This document shows positions 1 through 10,954 of a DNA stretch of 64,000 nucleotides, in pieces. The position numbers were made by a program, and so were the translations under genes. The stretch covers positions 67,043,214 through 67,107,213 of the forward strand of contig NC_092093.1 of the NCBI RefSeq assembly GCF_045679555.1, given 5' to 3'. The first letter of the stretch is position 1. Every line of letters starts with the position of its first letter. Source of the DNA: Salvelinus alpinus. Its lineage: Eukaryota > Chordata > Actinopteri > Salmoniformes > Salmonidae. Under the pieces are notes generated by a model that was not told where the DNA came from, made no database searches, and saw only the letters and a list, made by a program, of their open reading frames with translations.

Positions 1-320
1 ATTTATATATAGATAGATACAGTATAGATGTCTAGATAGATATGTATAGATAGATACAGTATATTTATATATAGATAGATACAGTATAGATAGATAGATA
101 CAGTATAGATAGGTATAGATAGATACAGTATAGATAGATACAGTATATTTATTTATAGACAGATACAGTATAGATGTCTAGATAGATATGTATAGATAGA
201 TACAGTATATTTATATATAGATAGATACAGTATAGATAGATAGATACAGTATAGATAGATAGATACAGTATAGATAGGTATAGATAGATACAGTATAGAT
301 AGATACAGTATAGATACGTC
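1..320. repeat. Tandem GATA-type minisatellite
   Basis: Imperfect tandem copies of a short AT-rich unit built from GATAGATACAGTATA, broken by TATTTATATATA blocks. The whole block is itself partly duplicated, as the opening about 120 bases recur from about 150. No coding content is visible. Confidence 0.9.
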
Positions 321-655
321 TACTTGTTTACCTACACACTAACCACACTTGACGGTTTAGGGCAGAGGTGTCAAACTCAATCAGCGTTCTGGCCATATTG
401 AAAAATCTGTACACTTTCCCTCCGCTGCTCGCTGCAAACGGAACACACGGAAGCAGCGCAATTGGCTTCAGGCTGTTATTTCAGAAAGAAAATGACTCGA
501 CTGTTGTCTCATTTATACTCGCTTGTGTGTCCTATTCTCCTTTAGTAGTAATGTATACTGTACCCTGCATGTGAATACTTTATCTTATAATTTTTTGACT
601 ACCAATATTACATTTTTTTTAGGCTACAGTAATGACCCGTTGGAACCGAAACTTA
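321..655. other. Unassigned sequence
   Basis: I recognise no gene or repeat family here. The short open frames look like chance. Confidence 0.5.
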
Positions 656-920
656 GCATTGCCACACACACACCTCCTACCAGACCCCCACACACACGAG
701 CCAGACAGTGCACTGTATCATATCATCACCAATGGCACTGACCGAATCTTCTACCAGACCTAAGGTTTAAATGTGTTGTAGGCTACATTTGAGCCTAGAA
801 CACATTTAAACTTTCGGGCTGGTAGAAGATTCGGTCAGTGCCATTAGTGATGATATGATACAGTGCACTGTCTGGCTCGTGTGTGTGGGGGTCTGGTAGG
901 AGGTGTGTGTGTGGCAATGC
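656..920. repeat. Long inverted repeat (hairpin)
   Basis: Arms of about 120 bases at 656-778 and 797-920 are reverse complements with only a few mismatches, separated by a loop of about 20 bases. The left arm begins GCATTGCCACACACACACC and the right arm ends GGTGTGTGTGTGGCAATGC. Each arm holds ACAGTGCACTGT, itself a palindrome. It may be a foldback transposon or a long hairpin transcript source. Confidence 0.9.
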
Positions 921-1520
921 ACTGCCGTTTGGCTTGCAGCACTTTGACAGTGCTTTCTGTGACTTGTGATGCAGCATATGGGGTCATTCTATGAAAATGG
1001 TGGCTTTTTGAACAGCCAACTTTTTACAAATTGTAATTCTTTAAAGAAAAAACTTATAGTGAGATAATAGTTCATGATAATACTAAGAAATTGTTTGGAT
1101 TAGTAATAATTTACTTTAAAACATGCATGTGTAAAGTTTTGTTGTCTGACATTTTTCCATTTATACTGTTGTTTTTTAGTAACATTAGAAATAATTGAGG
1201 GTGAGTCATCAAAATTGAATGATCATATCCTTAAAATGTTTACTACTGAATGTAGCAACAGTCAGGTAGATACAAAAAACATATTCTATTAAATTGGGCA
1301 ACTCTGATGCCAGAAAAACATAAGATTATTTCAAACAAATTTGAATCAATTTATTATTCATATTTTTAATTACAAATAATTTCAGATTTAATAAGGTAGG
1401 TAGATTTTAATATGAACAATAAAATGAGGGTTATTGGTCAAAGATAAAGACCAAAATATAAAGCTTATTGACAAAAATGTGTCTTTCATAACATAACAGA
1501 TTCGTTGTCTGTAAAATCAA
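921..1520. other. AT-rich sequence without recognised features
   Basis: AT-rich, with many stops in every frame and no repeat I can name. It is probably intron of acad11, whose upstream exons lie before this window. Confidence 0.5.
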
Positions 1521-1760
1521 ATCAAAGTGTATTTGTCACGTGCGCCGAATACAGTGAAATGCTTACTTACAGGTTCTAACCAAAAGTGCCAAAAAAGTGT
1601 TAGGTGAACAATAGGTAAGTAAAGAAATAAAACAACAGTAAAAAGACAGGCTATATACAGTAGCGAGGCTATAAAAGTAGCGAGGCTACATACAGGCACC
1701 GGTTAATCAGGCTGATTGAGGTAGTATGTACATGTAGATATGCCTGGCGGTATTGCCTGG
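1521..1760 (-). repeat. Dispersed repeat fragment (LINE 3' end type)
   Basis: It opens with AAATCAAATCAAAGTGTATTT and continues through GTCACGTGCGCCGAATACAG and repeated GTAGCGAGGCTA blocks. I recall this as a very common salmonid interspersed repeat. A diverged relative of its end (TTCGGCGCATGTGACAATTA) recurs near 52760. Family assignment is from memory and not checked by search. Confidence 0.5.
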
Positions 1761-3095
1761 CGGTATTGAAGCGGACCAAAATGAATTGACAACCCAAATC
1801 ATTGCGCAGTCTGGATAGAAATGCGTCATTGGCGGGATTCGGCCCCGTGGGCCTTGTGTTTGACACATGTGGTTTAGGGTGTAGTAGTCTGTCACTCTTG
1901 CTGACCTGACACACCCTTACATTTTTTTCAGTCTTCATTTTGGAGAACCTCTCACATTTTAACTAGTCCGTAAAGCCAAATCGTACTGAGCTGGTTATCA
2001 GTATGAGGCTTACACTACCTCAGAGTGGATCGATTATCGGTTGAACAGGCACCTTCGGAATTGTTGTAAGAAGTGCTCACGGAGTCTGTAGACAGGCCAA
2101 AAATCATCTAGTCTCTAGCCAGCGTTCAGGTTGAAGTCCCTCATGCGGGGCCAGTTCCAGGCATATGTGGCATATGAAATAACAATTATAATAACAATTC
2201 ATTTTTATGTTTTGATGGGGGAACTCCGTCTGGGTTTCAGCTTACTATTGAGAGTAAGAATAGTACAATACAACCGGTGCAATTTCGAAATGTGGTTGGC
2301 CATCAGCAGTTTTTCTTTCGCTCTAACAGTCACTCAATTAGCCATGTCAGCTAACAATTTTTAGATTGGTAGTCTATCCAGCCATCTAAACTTGTAGTCA
2401 TCATGGCCGAATACCAACACAGGGCCTGTGCCATGGGCCCTGATCTCCAGGGGGCCCCCATTTTAGATTTTGGCAGTCGTTCTCACTCAGATATCATATG
2501 GCGTTTTTTTCTCTATTTCTGCTTTTTGTGACTCCTCTCTTTTTGCCTGGAAAAATGGCTGTGTTTTTCTGTGACTAGGTGCAGACCTAACATAATCAGA
2601 CGGTGTGCTTTCGTCGTAAAGCCTTTTTGAAATCGGACACTGTGGTGGGATTAACAACAAGTGTATCTTTTAAAATGGTGTAAAATACTTGAATGTTTGA
2701 GGCGTTTTAATTATGAGATTTCTGTTGTTTGAATTTGGCGCCCTGCACTTTCACTGGCTGTTGTCAAGAAGTTAAATGTGATATTATGTGCCTTATCGAT
2801 TTCAAAGAGTTTAATATAAAAGTTCTCTTAGAAGAGGAGTTTTAAGGAAGAGGATAAATGGCCATACTGAAATGGTTCACCACTGTTCTATGCAATGCAC
2901 TCAACAACCACTTCTATTGCACTTCTAAGCGCAGATTATTTAAATGGTGGGAAACATGAGAGGACAGGCAGGGTCATTTAAATGCTGGAATCCTCTTCAT
3001 GGGTATGTGTCCCAAATGTGCCATTGGAGACTGAACCCTTAAAGAGAAGCCTGCTGTTTGTGTACTGTCTTCCTGCCTGTGTGATGGCCAGATGG
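1761..3095. other. Unassigned sequence
   Basis: No convincing exon, RNA gene or named repeat. A GC-rich patch at 2424-2462 (GGGCCCTGATCTCCAGGGGG) looks like the edge of a dispersed repeat. The sequence is presumably acad11 intron. Confidence 0.4.
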
Positions 3096-3098
3096 AAG

Positions 3099-3099
<1 letters not shown>

Positions 3100-3144
<45 letters not shown>

Positions 3145-3300
3145 CTCGCTTACCTCTCTCTCTACCTCGCTACCTCTCTCGCTACCTCTCTCTCTCTCTC
3201 TCTCTACCTCGCTTACCTCTCTCTCTCTACCTCGCTACCTCTCTCTCTCTCTACCTCTCTCTGTCTCGCTACCTCTCTACTTCTCTCTCACTCCCTGTCA
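3100..3300. repeat. (CT)n microsatellite with CTACCTCG interruptions
   Basis: About 200 bases of CT repeats broken by CTACCTCGCTACCT blocks. The Ser/Leu-rich frames that cross it are translation artefacts. Confidence 0.95.
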
Positions 3301-3791
3301 ACTTCTGTCTTTATTTTGCGGATCTCCAGCTTTTCTCCCTGGCAACCCGCTGTGCAATCAGACTGCCTGCTTTCTTCTCTCCCAAAGCCACATAATACAT
3401 TGAAATCATATGCTTCCTATCTGCAGGCACCATGGCTGTGTGAGGTTGAATTGAAGATGAGTAATAACATGAGCGATTTAGCTTGAGGGAGCCGTTCCTT
3501 CTCATTTTTAGATTTATTTAAGATGTTTTCATAAATGAGAAATAGTGGGGATCACATAATAACAGCTTATTTTATTTACACAAGATTCTGCTATACTAAA
3601 GATTGACTAGATCCAGTATAATATATTATTTACTTAGACATCAAGATAAATCTGTATTTGTCTAAGTTACTGAACAGTTCTATATGTATAGCAAAGGCTT
3701 TTAGAAATGCTGGTATAGAGCAACTGCTTAATAGGGGACATATGTGATTGGTACATTCATTTTTGGACCTTTTAAATGAACGATATAGCCA

Positions 3792-3797
3792 TTTATT
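3792..3797 (-). promoter_or_regulatory. Candidate poly(A) signal of ackr4
   Basis: AATAAA on the - strand (TTTATT on +), about 220 bases beyond the ackr4 stop codon. It is a plausible 3' end signal, but the motif is common in AT-rich DNA. Confidence 0.4.
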
Positions 3798-4016
3798 TGT
3801 GAATAATGTAACTTATAAATGCCTCATGAGCTTAGTAAAATTCTTACCCCAACAGAACCCCAAATATAAGCTTGTTTGACTGCTGTGTGGTTTTTTGAAT
3901 CCCAGATGGCCCTTTAAGTATTTTCAGAGAAGTCAATAGAAGTGTTGTGCATTTGCCCTCTCGGTCGCCATGATCTGTGGTGAGCCATTCTCACCAGAAT
4001 GAGAGTTCAGAGATTG

Positions 4017-5144
4017 TTAAATGGTGAAGGTGCTGGTGTCCTCGTCCTCCGAGACAGAGTGTGAGTGTGTTTGCCTGGCGGGGGCATGTGTATTTAGCGA
4101 GATCTCCAACGCCCGCTCCTCATTGCCATGGCGACCACCGCACCACCTCCCCCCGAGGCGCTGTCCGAGGCGCTTGGCGACCCTGAGGACATGTCCTCTG
4201 AAAGAGGAGCCTATGAAGGCGTAGAGCATTGGGTTGAAGCAGCAGTGTGTGAGCGCCAGGCTCTCCGTCACCTGGAGAGCCCGGTCCAGACCCTTACTGA
4301 GGTCACAGTCGGTCACCAGGCCGTAGATGACATCTAGCGTCCGCCACAGCTTCACCAGGTTGTAGGGCAGCTGGGTGAGCAGGAACACCGCCACCACAGC
4401 CAGCAGCACCCGCAGGGCCCGCCGCCTCCTCTCCCTGCACACATTGGCTCCGACCCTAACCAGCGCCAGGCCCACCCGGCAGTAAGACACCCCCATGACC
4501 AGGAACGGCAGCAGGAAGCTCAGCAGCACCTCCAGCAGCTCCAGGGCAGCCTTGGTCGGCCGAGCCATGCTGAGGGGGTAGACGGCCGTGCAAGCTAGAC
4601 GATGAGACGAGGGCTTCACCGTGGAGAACAGCATGTCAGGCAGGCCCAGGCAAACCGCCGTGGCCCACACCACGGCACACACTAATATCCACTGTCTCCT
4701 GGCCCGCGGGCCACTCGCGGCCCGGCCTCCAGCGTTGTGGACCAGTGCACGGTAGCGGTCCACGCTAACGCAGGTTAGCAGCAGCATGCCGCAGCTGAAG
4801 TTGGTGGCATAGAGGAAGGAGGTGAGCTTGCAGGCGACCACGCCGATCCGCCAGCCGTGCACGGCGTCGGCCGCCCAGAAGGGCAGCGTGAGGAGAAGGA
4901 GTAAATCGGCCACGGCAAGATTCAGGATACACACGTCTGTCAGCGTCCGCAGTCGCCGTGGCGACGTATACACCACCACGACCAGAGCGTTGCCTGCCAC
5001 GCCCACCACCAGAGCCAAGGCGTAGACTATGGGCAGGAAGAGACGGCCGAAAGAACGCACCTCCGCTTTGTCGCACACCGAGTGGTAGTCGTCGTAGTAG
5101 TCACTGTCGTTGTAGCTGGAGTTGTCGTAGTCCTCGTCCTCCAT
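4017..5144 (-). CDS. ackr4: Atypical chemokine receptor 4 (CCRL1 / CCX-CKR)
   Basis: Seven-helix chemokine scavenger of 375 residues, intact from ATG to stop. In known members it binds CCL19, CCL21 and CCL25, couples to arrestin rather than G protein, and internalises ligand to shape gradients. The N-terminus is acidic and tyrosine-rich (Y6, Y11, Y16, Y17, Y20: likely sulfated) with sequons at N8 and N12. C24 should pair with the Cys of TDCDLSKG in the third outer loop, and C105 with the Cys of LACTAVY in the second. N52 marks helix 1 and D80 helix 2. The DRY box is D129-R130-Y131 but continues RALV instead of LAIV, as expected of a non-signalling receptor. LTQLPYN (helix 6), NPMLYAF (helix 7) and the tail end STFTI resemble mammalian ACKR4. 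The coding exon is much richer in GC than its flanks. It lies antisense in an acad11 intron. Whether it is the a or b fish paralogue cannot be told here. Confidence 0.95.
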   Translation of the reverse strand: MEDEDYDNSSYNDSDYYDDYHSVCDKAEVRSFGRLFLPIVYALALVVGVAGNALVVVVYTSPRRLRTLTDVCILNLAVADLLLLLTLPFWAADAVHGWRIGVVACKLTSFLYATNFSCGMLLLTCVSVDRYRALVHNAGGRAASGPRARRQWILVCAVVWATAVCLGLPDMLFSTVKPSSHRLACTAVYPLSMARPTKAALELLEVLLSFLLPFLVMGVSYCRVGLALVRVGANVCRERRRRALRVLLAVVAVFLLTQLPYNLVKLWRTLDVIYGLVTDCDLSKGLDRALQVTESLALTHCCFNPMLYAFIGSSFRGHVLRVAKRLGQRLGGRWCGGRHGNEERALEISLNTHAPARQTHSHSVSEDEDTSTFTI

Positions 5145-5185
5145 CCTCTCTGTTTTCTGAGAAATAAGGGACTAAAAGAACATGA
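5145..5185 (-). promoter_or_regulatory. Likely 3' splice site of an ackr4 5' UTR intron
   Basis: On the - strand a pyrimidine-rich run ending CCCTTATTTCTCAG lies about 12 bases before the ackr4 ATG, which has a good context (GAGAGGATGG). This suggests an upstream non-coding exon, as in other chemokine receptor genes. The first exon itself is not identified. Confidence 0.5.
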
Positions 5186-5444
5186 CATGTTAGGAATGAC
5201 GTCAAGTCAGTTTAGTCTGTGCTGTTGCATTGTATTAACTTAAAAGAGACCCGTTGACAAGATCACTATTTTTGTTATAGACAAGGCTTGCTGGTTAAAA
5301 TGATTATCTTTCACATACTTTAGACAGAATGGATCAAATAATATGAAATGTGTATTTTATCTGAAAACATATATTAGGAGAGAAGTAGAGAATGGCCATC
5401 CATCTGAAAGTTGTAATGCACTTACAGCCAATAACAGCATAACG

Positions 5445-5845
5445 ATCCAAGTTGTCAACATAAAGTCAATACATGTTAGGGTCACTTTTTGCAGCATTTA
5501 CATTTACAGTCTTTCTGGGTAAGGCGCTAACAGCTTTGCACACCAGGTTTGTCAAATATTTTCACGTTATTCCTTTAAAAGTTCTTCCAGCTCTGTCAAG
5601 TTGGTCGTCGATCATTGCTAGACGGCCATTTTAAAGTCTTGCCATAGAATTTTAAGCCTTTAAGTCAAAGCTGTAACTTGGCCAGGAACATTCAATGTCG
5701 TCTTCGTAAGCAACTCCAGTGTATATTTGGCCTTGTGTTTTGGATTATTGTCCTGCTGAAAGGTATATTTGTTTCCGAGTGTCTGTTGGAAAGCAGACTG
5801 AACCAGGTTTTCCTGTAGGATTTTGCCTGTGCTTAGCTCTATTTC
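5445..5845 (-). pseudogene. Tc1-like transposase C-terminal fragment
   Basis: The - strand translates to the catalytic C-terminal part of a Tc1/mariner transposase: a block ending ENLVQSAFQQTLG, then FQQDNNPKHKAKYT with the second catalytic Asp, then a diverged tail with stops and frameshifts (LTELEELLKG, then KTVNVNAAKS). The N-terminal half and the terminal repeats are missing, so it is an old relic. Confidence 0.75.
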
Positions 5846-6179
5846 GTTTATTTTTTATCCCCCTCAAAAACTCAGAGTGCGCACGCGTTTGTGTGTGCGC
5901 GCACATTCCTGCGTGAGTGTAAACATTAAGCTCCCTCTTGTTAGAAATCTCTCTAGCTTGAGTTCTCTCACAAAACCTGTCAGTTGGATTCACTTGCACA
6001 CTAGTACACCCAACACAACAACAGAATTCCTTACCCTGTAAAATTCCTTTGCCCTGGACAAGGTGACTATCCCAGAAAAGTCAGACTAATCTTTAAACCC
6101 TCTTTGTGGTTTCCCAGATTAAGCCTAGTCCTGGACTAAATAGCACTTTTAATGGAGGTTATCCAATGATCTTACTGTT

Positions 6180-6430
6180 TAGTCGAGAACAACAACAACT
6201 TTAGTTGTGATACAAACGTTGGGCTATGCGTTTACATTTTTAATACATTCTAAGGCTACGTGATGTGACTCTTATGACGGCTTGAAAAAAAGTTCCCTGA
6301 AAGGCATGAGCTCTGCCTTGTTTCTTGTGCAGGCTGCACACACTTCATCAGTCTCTCATTCACAATTTGAGAAGAACTTGATAATATTCTCACCAGGCCT
6401 CTAATTTCACGGCGGCATCCCCCTTTTGTG
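6180..6430 (+). repeat. Fragment of a hAT-like repeat family (copy A)
   Basis: CTTTAGTTGTGATACAAAC near 6200, followed by a cysteine- and CT-rich stretch, resembles the sequence flanking the endogenous retrovirus at 23300 and 31272. It keeps the uninterrupted form of that insertion site. The rest, to about 7190, is AT-rich with no recognised content. Confidence 0.5.
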
Positions 6431-7199
6431 GCCGTAATGGCCCCTAAAATATCCATGCCTTTTGCGGCCGAAGTGCCCGTTGTGCCCTTGGGCTGAATAT
6501 AATAATTATAATTCCCTTCTTCCGGCCGTGTTCCGAAGCACCGCTCACTCATATGGCTCTCTCAGATATCTCAATTCTTATCAGCCAATGCCTGTCACCT
6601 AATTGGGTCCTTTTCACATGCATCTTAGATCCAAAGTAGGCTACAGGTGAAACAGACCCATCGGGGACGCAAGAGTGTGCATCCTTCTTATCGAATTCTG
6701 AGGTGCATATTAATGATGTTAGAAGAACTGTCCACATTGACTTTTCTTCAGCCAACAAGACGAGTTGGCCTAACGAACAGCAAGACCACTAGCCTATGTC
6801 AATCTACTATCCTCCATAGTACAAAAGTTGACCTATTCCATTGTCCTTCTGTGTGAGAAATAAATATTCCAAACATACTCTGGGACAGTTGTGGGATATG
6901 ATAGATCGCAAATGAATACAACCACCCGCAATGAGGCTGATGCAACAGATCTGAACGTTTAGTTTAACATGTTGATCAACTATTAGGCTGTTTCTTCGTA
7001 TTATAAGCGTGAATGTTCCAAAATGCAATCAATTAGCGGGAAGACACTGTTCTCATAAGTGACCACAAATGCTATTATGCATGTTATGTTTTATTATAAA
7101 GGTGCTTTTTCTATGGTAAAAATGATCAGCCCCAAATGTGAAACTCACGCGCAGCCTACTGTATGTATGCCAGTTAGGTTCTACAGCGGTTGTGAAGCG

Positions 7200-8060
7200 G
7201 ATTGATGTGCTTCATTTTAAGAAGGTATTTGGCCGCTTTAAGTTGTGATACAAACCTTATCAAAACATATAGGCCTATGGGCTAGGCTACATGAGGTGTG
7301 CGACTATGATTTGAAAAAGTCGACAACAAAAAAAGGCAGGCGCTGTTTCTTGTCTTTCTGCACACGCTGAACATCATTCACAAGTGATAGTATATCATTC
7401 ACAAGTGATAGGCTAATATCACCCATCAGACTATTCTTAATTGAATATTGTCTTTACATATGCTAAATAATATACACTGTATGTGTGAAATTAGTTTTGA
7501 TTTATAATGGACCATTATCATGCACCTGTCTCGGAACAGGGGAAGGGGAAAGAAATGCATGTCATCTATGCACTTAAATAGCAAATGGAGGACACTTTTC
7601 CCGTGGTTAATTTTCATGCCAGCCAGGCAGGCTGTACTCCTGCTGTAAAGCAAAGCAATATGCTTAATATTAGGGAAGCTGAGAAATAAATATAGTAGGT
7701 CTAGCCTATAGAAAGCTAATGGGATCCTCCTCTTTTTAATAGAGGCCATCAAAACTCTGTTTTCTGACGCAATTGCCTAGCCTATAGAAATGTTGTGCAA
7801 ACATGAGCTCATGAGCTCTCATGAAGTGTTTGATTAGATTTTCGATTAGATTTGCATTGATGTCAGAGTGATTAGAGGGACAATAGAGGACTGAGTACCA
7901 GGAAGTTAGCAGGCTACTAGTAGGCTACTAATGACCATCAGCAGCATCAGAGCTTGGAGAAGCCTAGTTACCGTGACTAAACTGTCACGTGGAATTTGAC
8001 TGTGGTCATGAATCGTGACCAACGGTGTGGCGGTAATAGGGTCACCGTAACAGCCCTAGT
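7200..8060 (+). mobile_element. hAT-like non-autonomous element (copy B, 5' truncated)
   Basis: Shares AGTTGTGATACAAACC (7243), TTTGCATTGATGTCAGAGTG (7850) and GTCACGTGGAATTT (7984) with 31272-33078. It ends GTCACCGTAACAGCCCTA, the inverse of the other copy's left end (CTAGGACTGTGGCGTCATGAC). A TAGGG terminus fits the hAT pattern. No transposase is present. Confidence 0.6.
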
Positions 8061-8683
8061 GGAGAGTTTTTCTACGAGCAGGTGTGTGTGTTTGACTGCA
8101 CCGGGCAGTATTTAGCTAGATACAGAATAACATGTGTTTACTATTCATGTGCTCTCTAACAGATAATCAAAACAGGTGAGGCATCGTCTCCTTTGCTGCC
8201 TGAGTTTAATAACGTAGGTATTTTGGATGGCTTCCAGGTCTATTACATTATCCATCAACGTGTTGCTGCTAGCAGGAGAGAGAAATGAGACGTAGAGCTG
8301 CCAGTGTTTGTACAGAACGTCTGTTCTCGTGTCCAAATATCTCAAATATTCAGCTGTCGCAGCTGTTCTTTCCTACTGGATGAGATCTCTGTCTGAGATG
8401 TATGGCCAAAAAACACATTAATATTCCATCTCTGATTAACTACGAGATATTAAACCTCTAGGAGCATTTTGTGTCAAAAGGTATTTTAAAAATATAAATA
8501 CATTATAAGAAAACCAGCTGAAAGTAATTTGTTGGCTTAGATGTTCTGTCTGACTGAATATGCCATCATTTCAGAGAGTTGTCAGGTTAGGTTCAATCAT
8601 AAACACACTACAGAACTTTGAACTTTAATAGTCCTAACAATCACTGTTCAGACAATTGAACTTCGGAACTTATGAGTCAAAGT
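8061..8683. other. Unassigned sequence
   Basis: Nothing recognised. It is presumably acad11 intron. Confidence 0.4.
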
Positions 8684-9773
8684 TAGGGTTGCAAAGGGAG
8701 GGTATATTACTGGAAAATTTCAAAGCGATAACTTTCAAGGAATATATAGAATTTTATCAGATGACACCTAGTGGCCTTTTTGGGTATTGTCATTATCTCT
8801 GGCCCTATGTGTGGCCCTATCACATGTAATATACAGTATATATAAAACATCAAATTAGACCATTTAAAATGTAAAATAGAATGACAACGCTGTAGAACAT
8901 TATCCTAAATATAAACCATCAACTTAGTGAATACCATTGGTGTCACATATTTTCTGACACTTTTATTTATTTTTCTATGTCAATATGTCTTTGTTGTAAA
9001 TGTTTTGGGGGGGAAAACTGGTGGCAGTTGTGAAAGAAATACAATAGTTGGAAGAGTTGCAAAGAGTTGCAGACGCCTTTTTTAATTAATTAGGCTATTT
9101 TCTCTTGAACCATTATGGTCTATCCACTGGAAACGTATGGACACACACTGAGTACACCAAACATTAGGAACACCTACATGACCTAATATGGAGTTGTTGT
9201 TGTTGTTGTTTTCCCTCAGAACAGCCTCAATTCGTCGGGGCATGGACCCTACAAGGTGTCAAAAGCGTTCCACAGGCGATGCCGGCCCATATTGACTCCA
9301 GTTGTGTCAAGTTGGCTGGGTGTCCTTTGGGTGGAGGGCCATTCTTGATACACACAGGAAACTGTTGAGTGTGAAAAACCCAGCAGTGTTGTAATTCTTG
9401 ACACGCACCGGTGCGCCTGGCACCTACTACCATACCCCGTTTAAAGTCACTTTAAATCTTTTGTCTTGCCCATTCACTTTCTGAATGGCACACATACACA
9501 ATCCATATCTCAAGGCTTAAAATCCCCCCCTTCAGCTACACTGATTTGAAGTGGATTTAACAAGTGACATCAATAAGGGATCACAGCTTTCACCTGGATT
9601 CACTTTGTCAGTCTTAATCCTTTGAACACTCAGTGTATATAAAAAAAGTATTCTATATATGAATAGTTTAAAAAAATATATATATTTGAATATAAATTAC
9701 CAAAGTTAACATAAATTGCCATTACAGAAGATTCCGGTAACTTTGGTAAACGACCGGTAGCTTTGCAACCCTA
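8684..9773. mobile_element. hAT-like non-autonomous transposon with imperfect 8-bp target duplication
   Basis: Begins TAGGGTTGCAAAG and ends CTTTGCAACCCTA, a perfect 13-base inverted repeat. The flanks are GTCAAAGT (8676-8683) and GTCATAGT (9774-9781), an 8-bp duplication with one mismatch, as hAT elements make. The interior is AT-rich, has no transposase, and is itself invaded by a Tc1-type MITE. Confidence 0.8.
9143..9638 (-). mobile_element. Tc1-type MITE nested in the hAT-like element
   Basis: The left end CACTGAGTACACCAAACATT is answered at the right by AACACTCAGTG followed by TATA. The interior (ATTCGTCGGGGCATGGACCC, then GTTCCACAGG) resembles internally deleted Tc1-like repeats that I recall as common in fish. 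It has no complete frame. Confidence 0.65.
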
Positions 9774-9781
9774 GTCATAGT

Positions 9782-10954
9782 CTTTCTATATATGTAACTG
9801 CCCTCACTAGAATCATATACAGTAGGTAATTGTGAAATACTTTAATTTTTAAATAATACATTTTCAACTTAGTGTATAAAGTAAATAAACTTAAAGTAAA
9901 TAAAGGAGGTGATTGAGTCTTACCCTCAGTGTCTTCCTGTTGGAGATGTAGAGATGTCGAGGCAGTGGTAATTCATCCAGAAGAGACATCCAGTGGTATG
10001 GTTCTGCGCTCCTCATAGTTTTTGTCAGCCCGTTTGTAAATCCAATGCTCCACCTCCCCTCCCTACAATGACCCGCAGTCTGTGTGTGTGTGTGTGTGAG
10101 TGAGAGAGCTAAAGGCTCACACACACACAGCTGGCGGGGCTCCCATGCTGAAGTATTTTTTTAGGTAATTGCAGATTAAATATATGCCATTTATTAATTG
10201 TTTGGTTATGTGTTTATAAATATTTTTTTATTGGCTATTATTTACAGGAGAGTTAAGCTTTGTGAATTACCTGTTGCTCTCCCCTCTCTTCACAGGATGG
10301 ATATAAAATATGAGATGGAAAAAACAACAATAGTCATCATAAAATGGCCACATCCTAGTCTTATTAACTTTTGGTCATGTAGTGTATGTTAGTCTGTCAG
10401 ACACATACATACACATCACAAAACAAAACCGCAGTCTTCACCTGGGCAAACAACAGGCTTACCTAGACACAAGGAGAACCTCAGGATTGGGCAGAGACCA
10501 GGTGTGTTCATAGTGACAATTTAGTGTGGGCATAAAAGTGTGAAACGTATTTTCTTAGTATCTTTCCAGCATAGGGATTTTTTTTTATTGTGTGTAGTAC
10601 ACCTCTCTGTGTGTGTGTGTGATACTCTCCACACAACACAGTTCACACTATAGAATCACATCATGCTTGCTTCGGGCCTACTTTTGTCCACAGGACTTAA
10701 TTAATTAGATTTTTTTGGTCTGCAGTTGTGTGATCCTGTAATAATCTGGTGTCCATATGTCTGTGACTCCACGTTCTTCCCCGGGGGACAGGGTACGGTC
10801 ACTAGAGCAGGACAGTAAACAGGAAGCCAAGCTTTTGGTCACCTCCTCACCTCGCCCCAGGGACTCTGCTGGATCTCTGCGTTCCAGAGTGTGCCCACAA
10901 CCCACCCCACTCCAGCTTCACCCTACTCCGAACTCATTTCAAAGCATCTTTTCA
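9782..10954. other. Unassigned sequence with a short TG run
   Basis: A TGTG run at about 10081-10098 and AT-rich sequence. No exon of acad11 could be placed here. Confidence 0.4.

Noticed and set aside
2982-3403. Ser/Leu-rich frames of 103-137 codons
   Set aside because: Read-through of a CT microsatellite with no splice or promoter context.
4021-5167. Several + strand frames over ackr4
   Set aside because: Antisense shadows of the GC-rich receptor exon.
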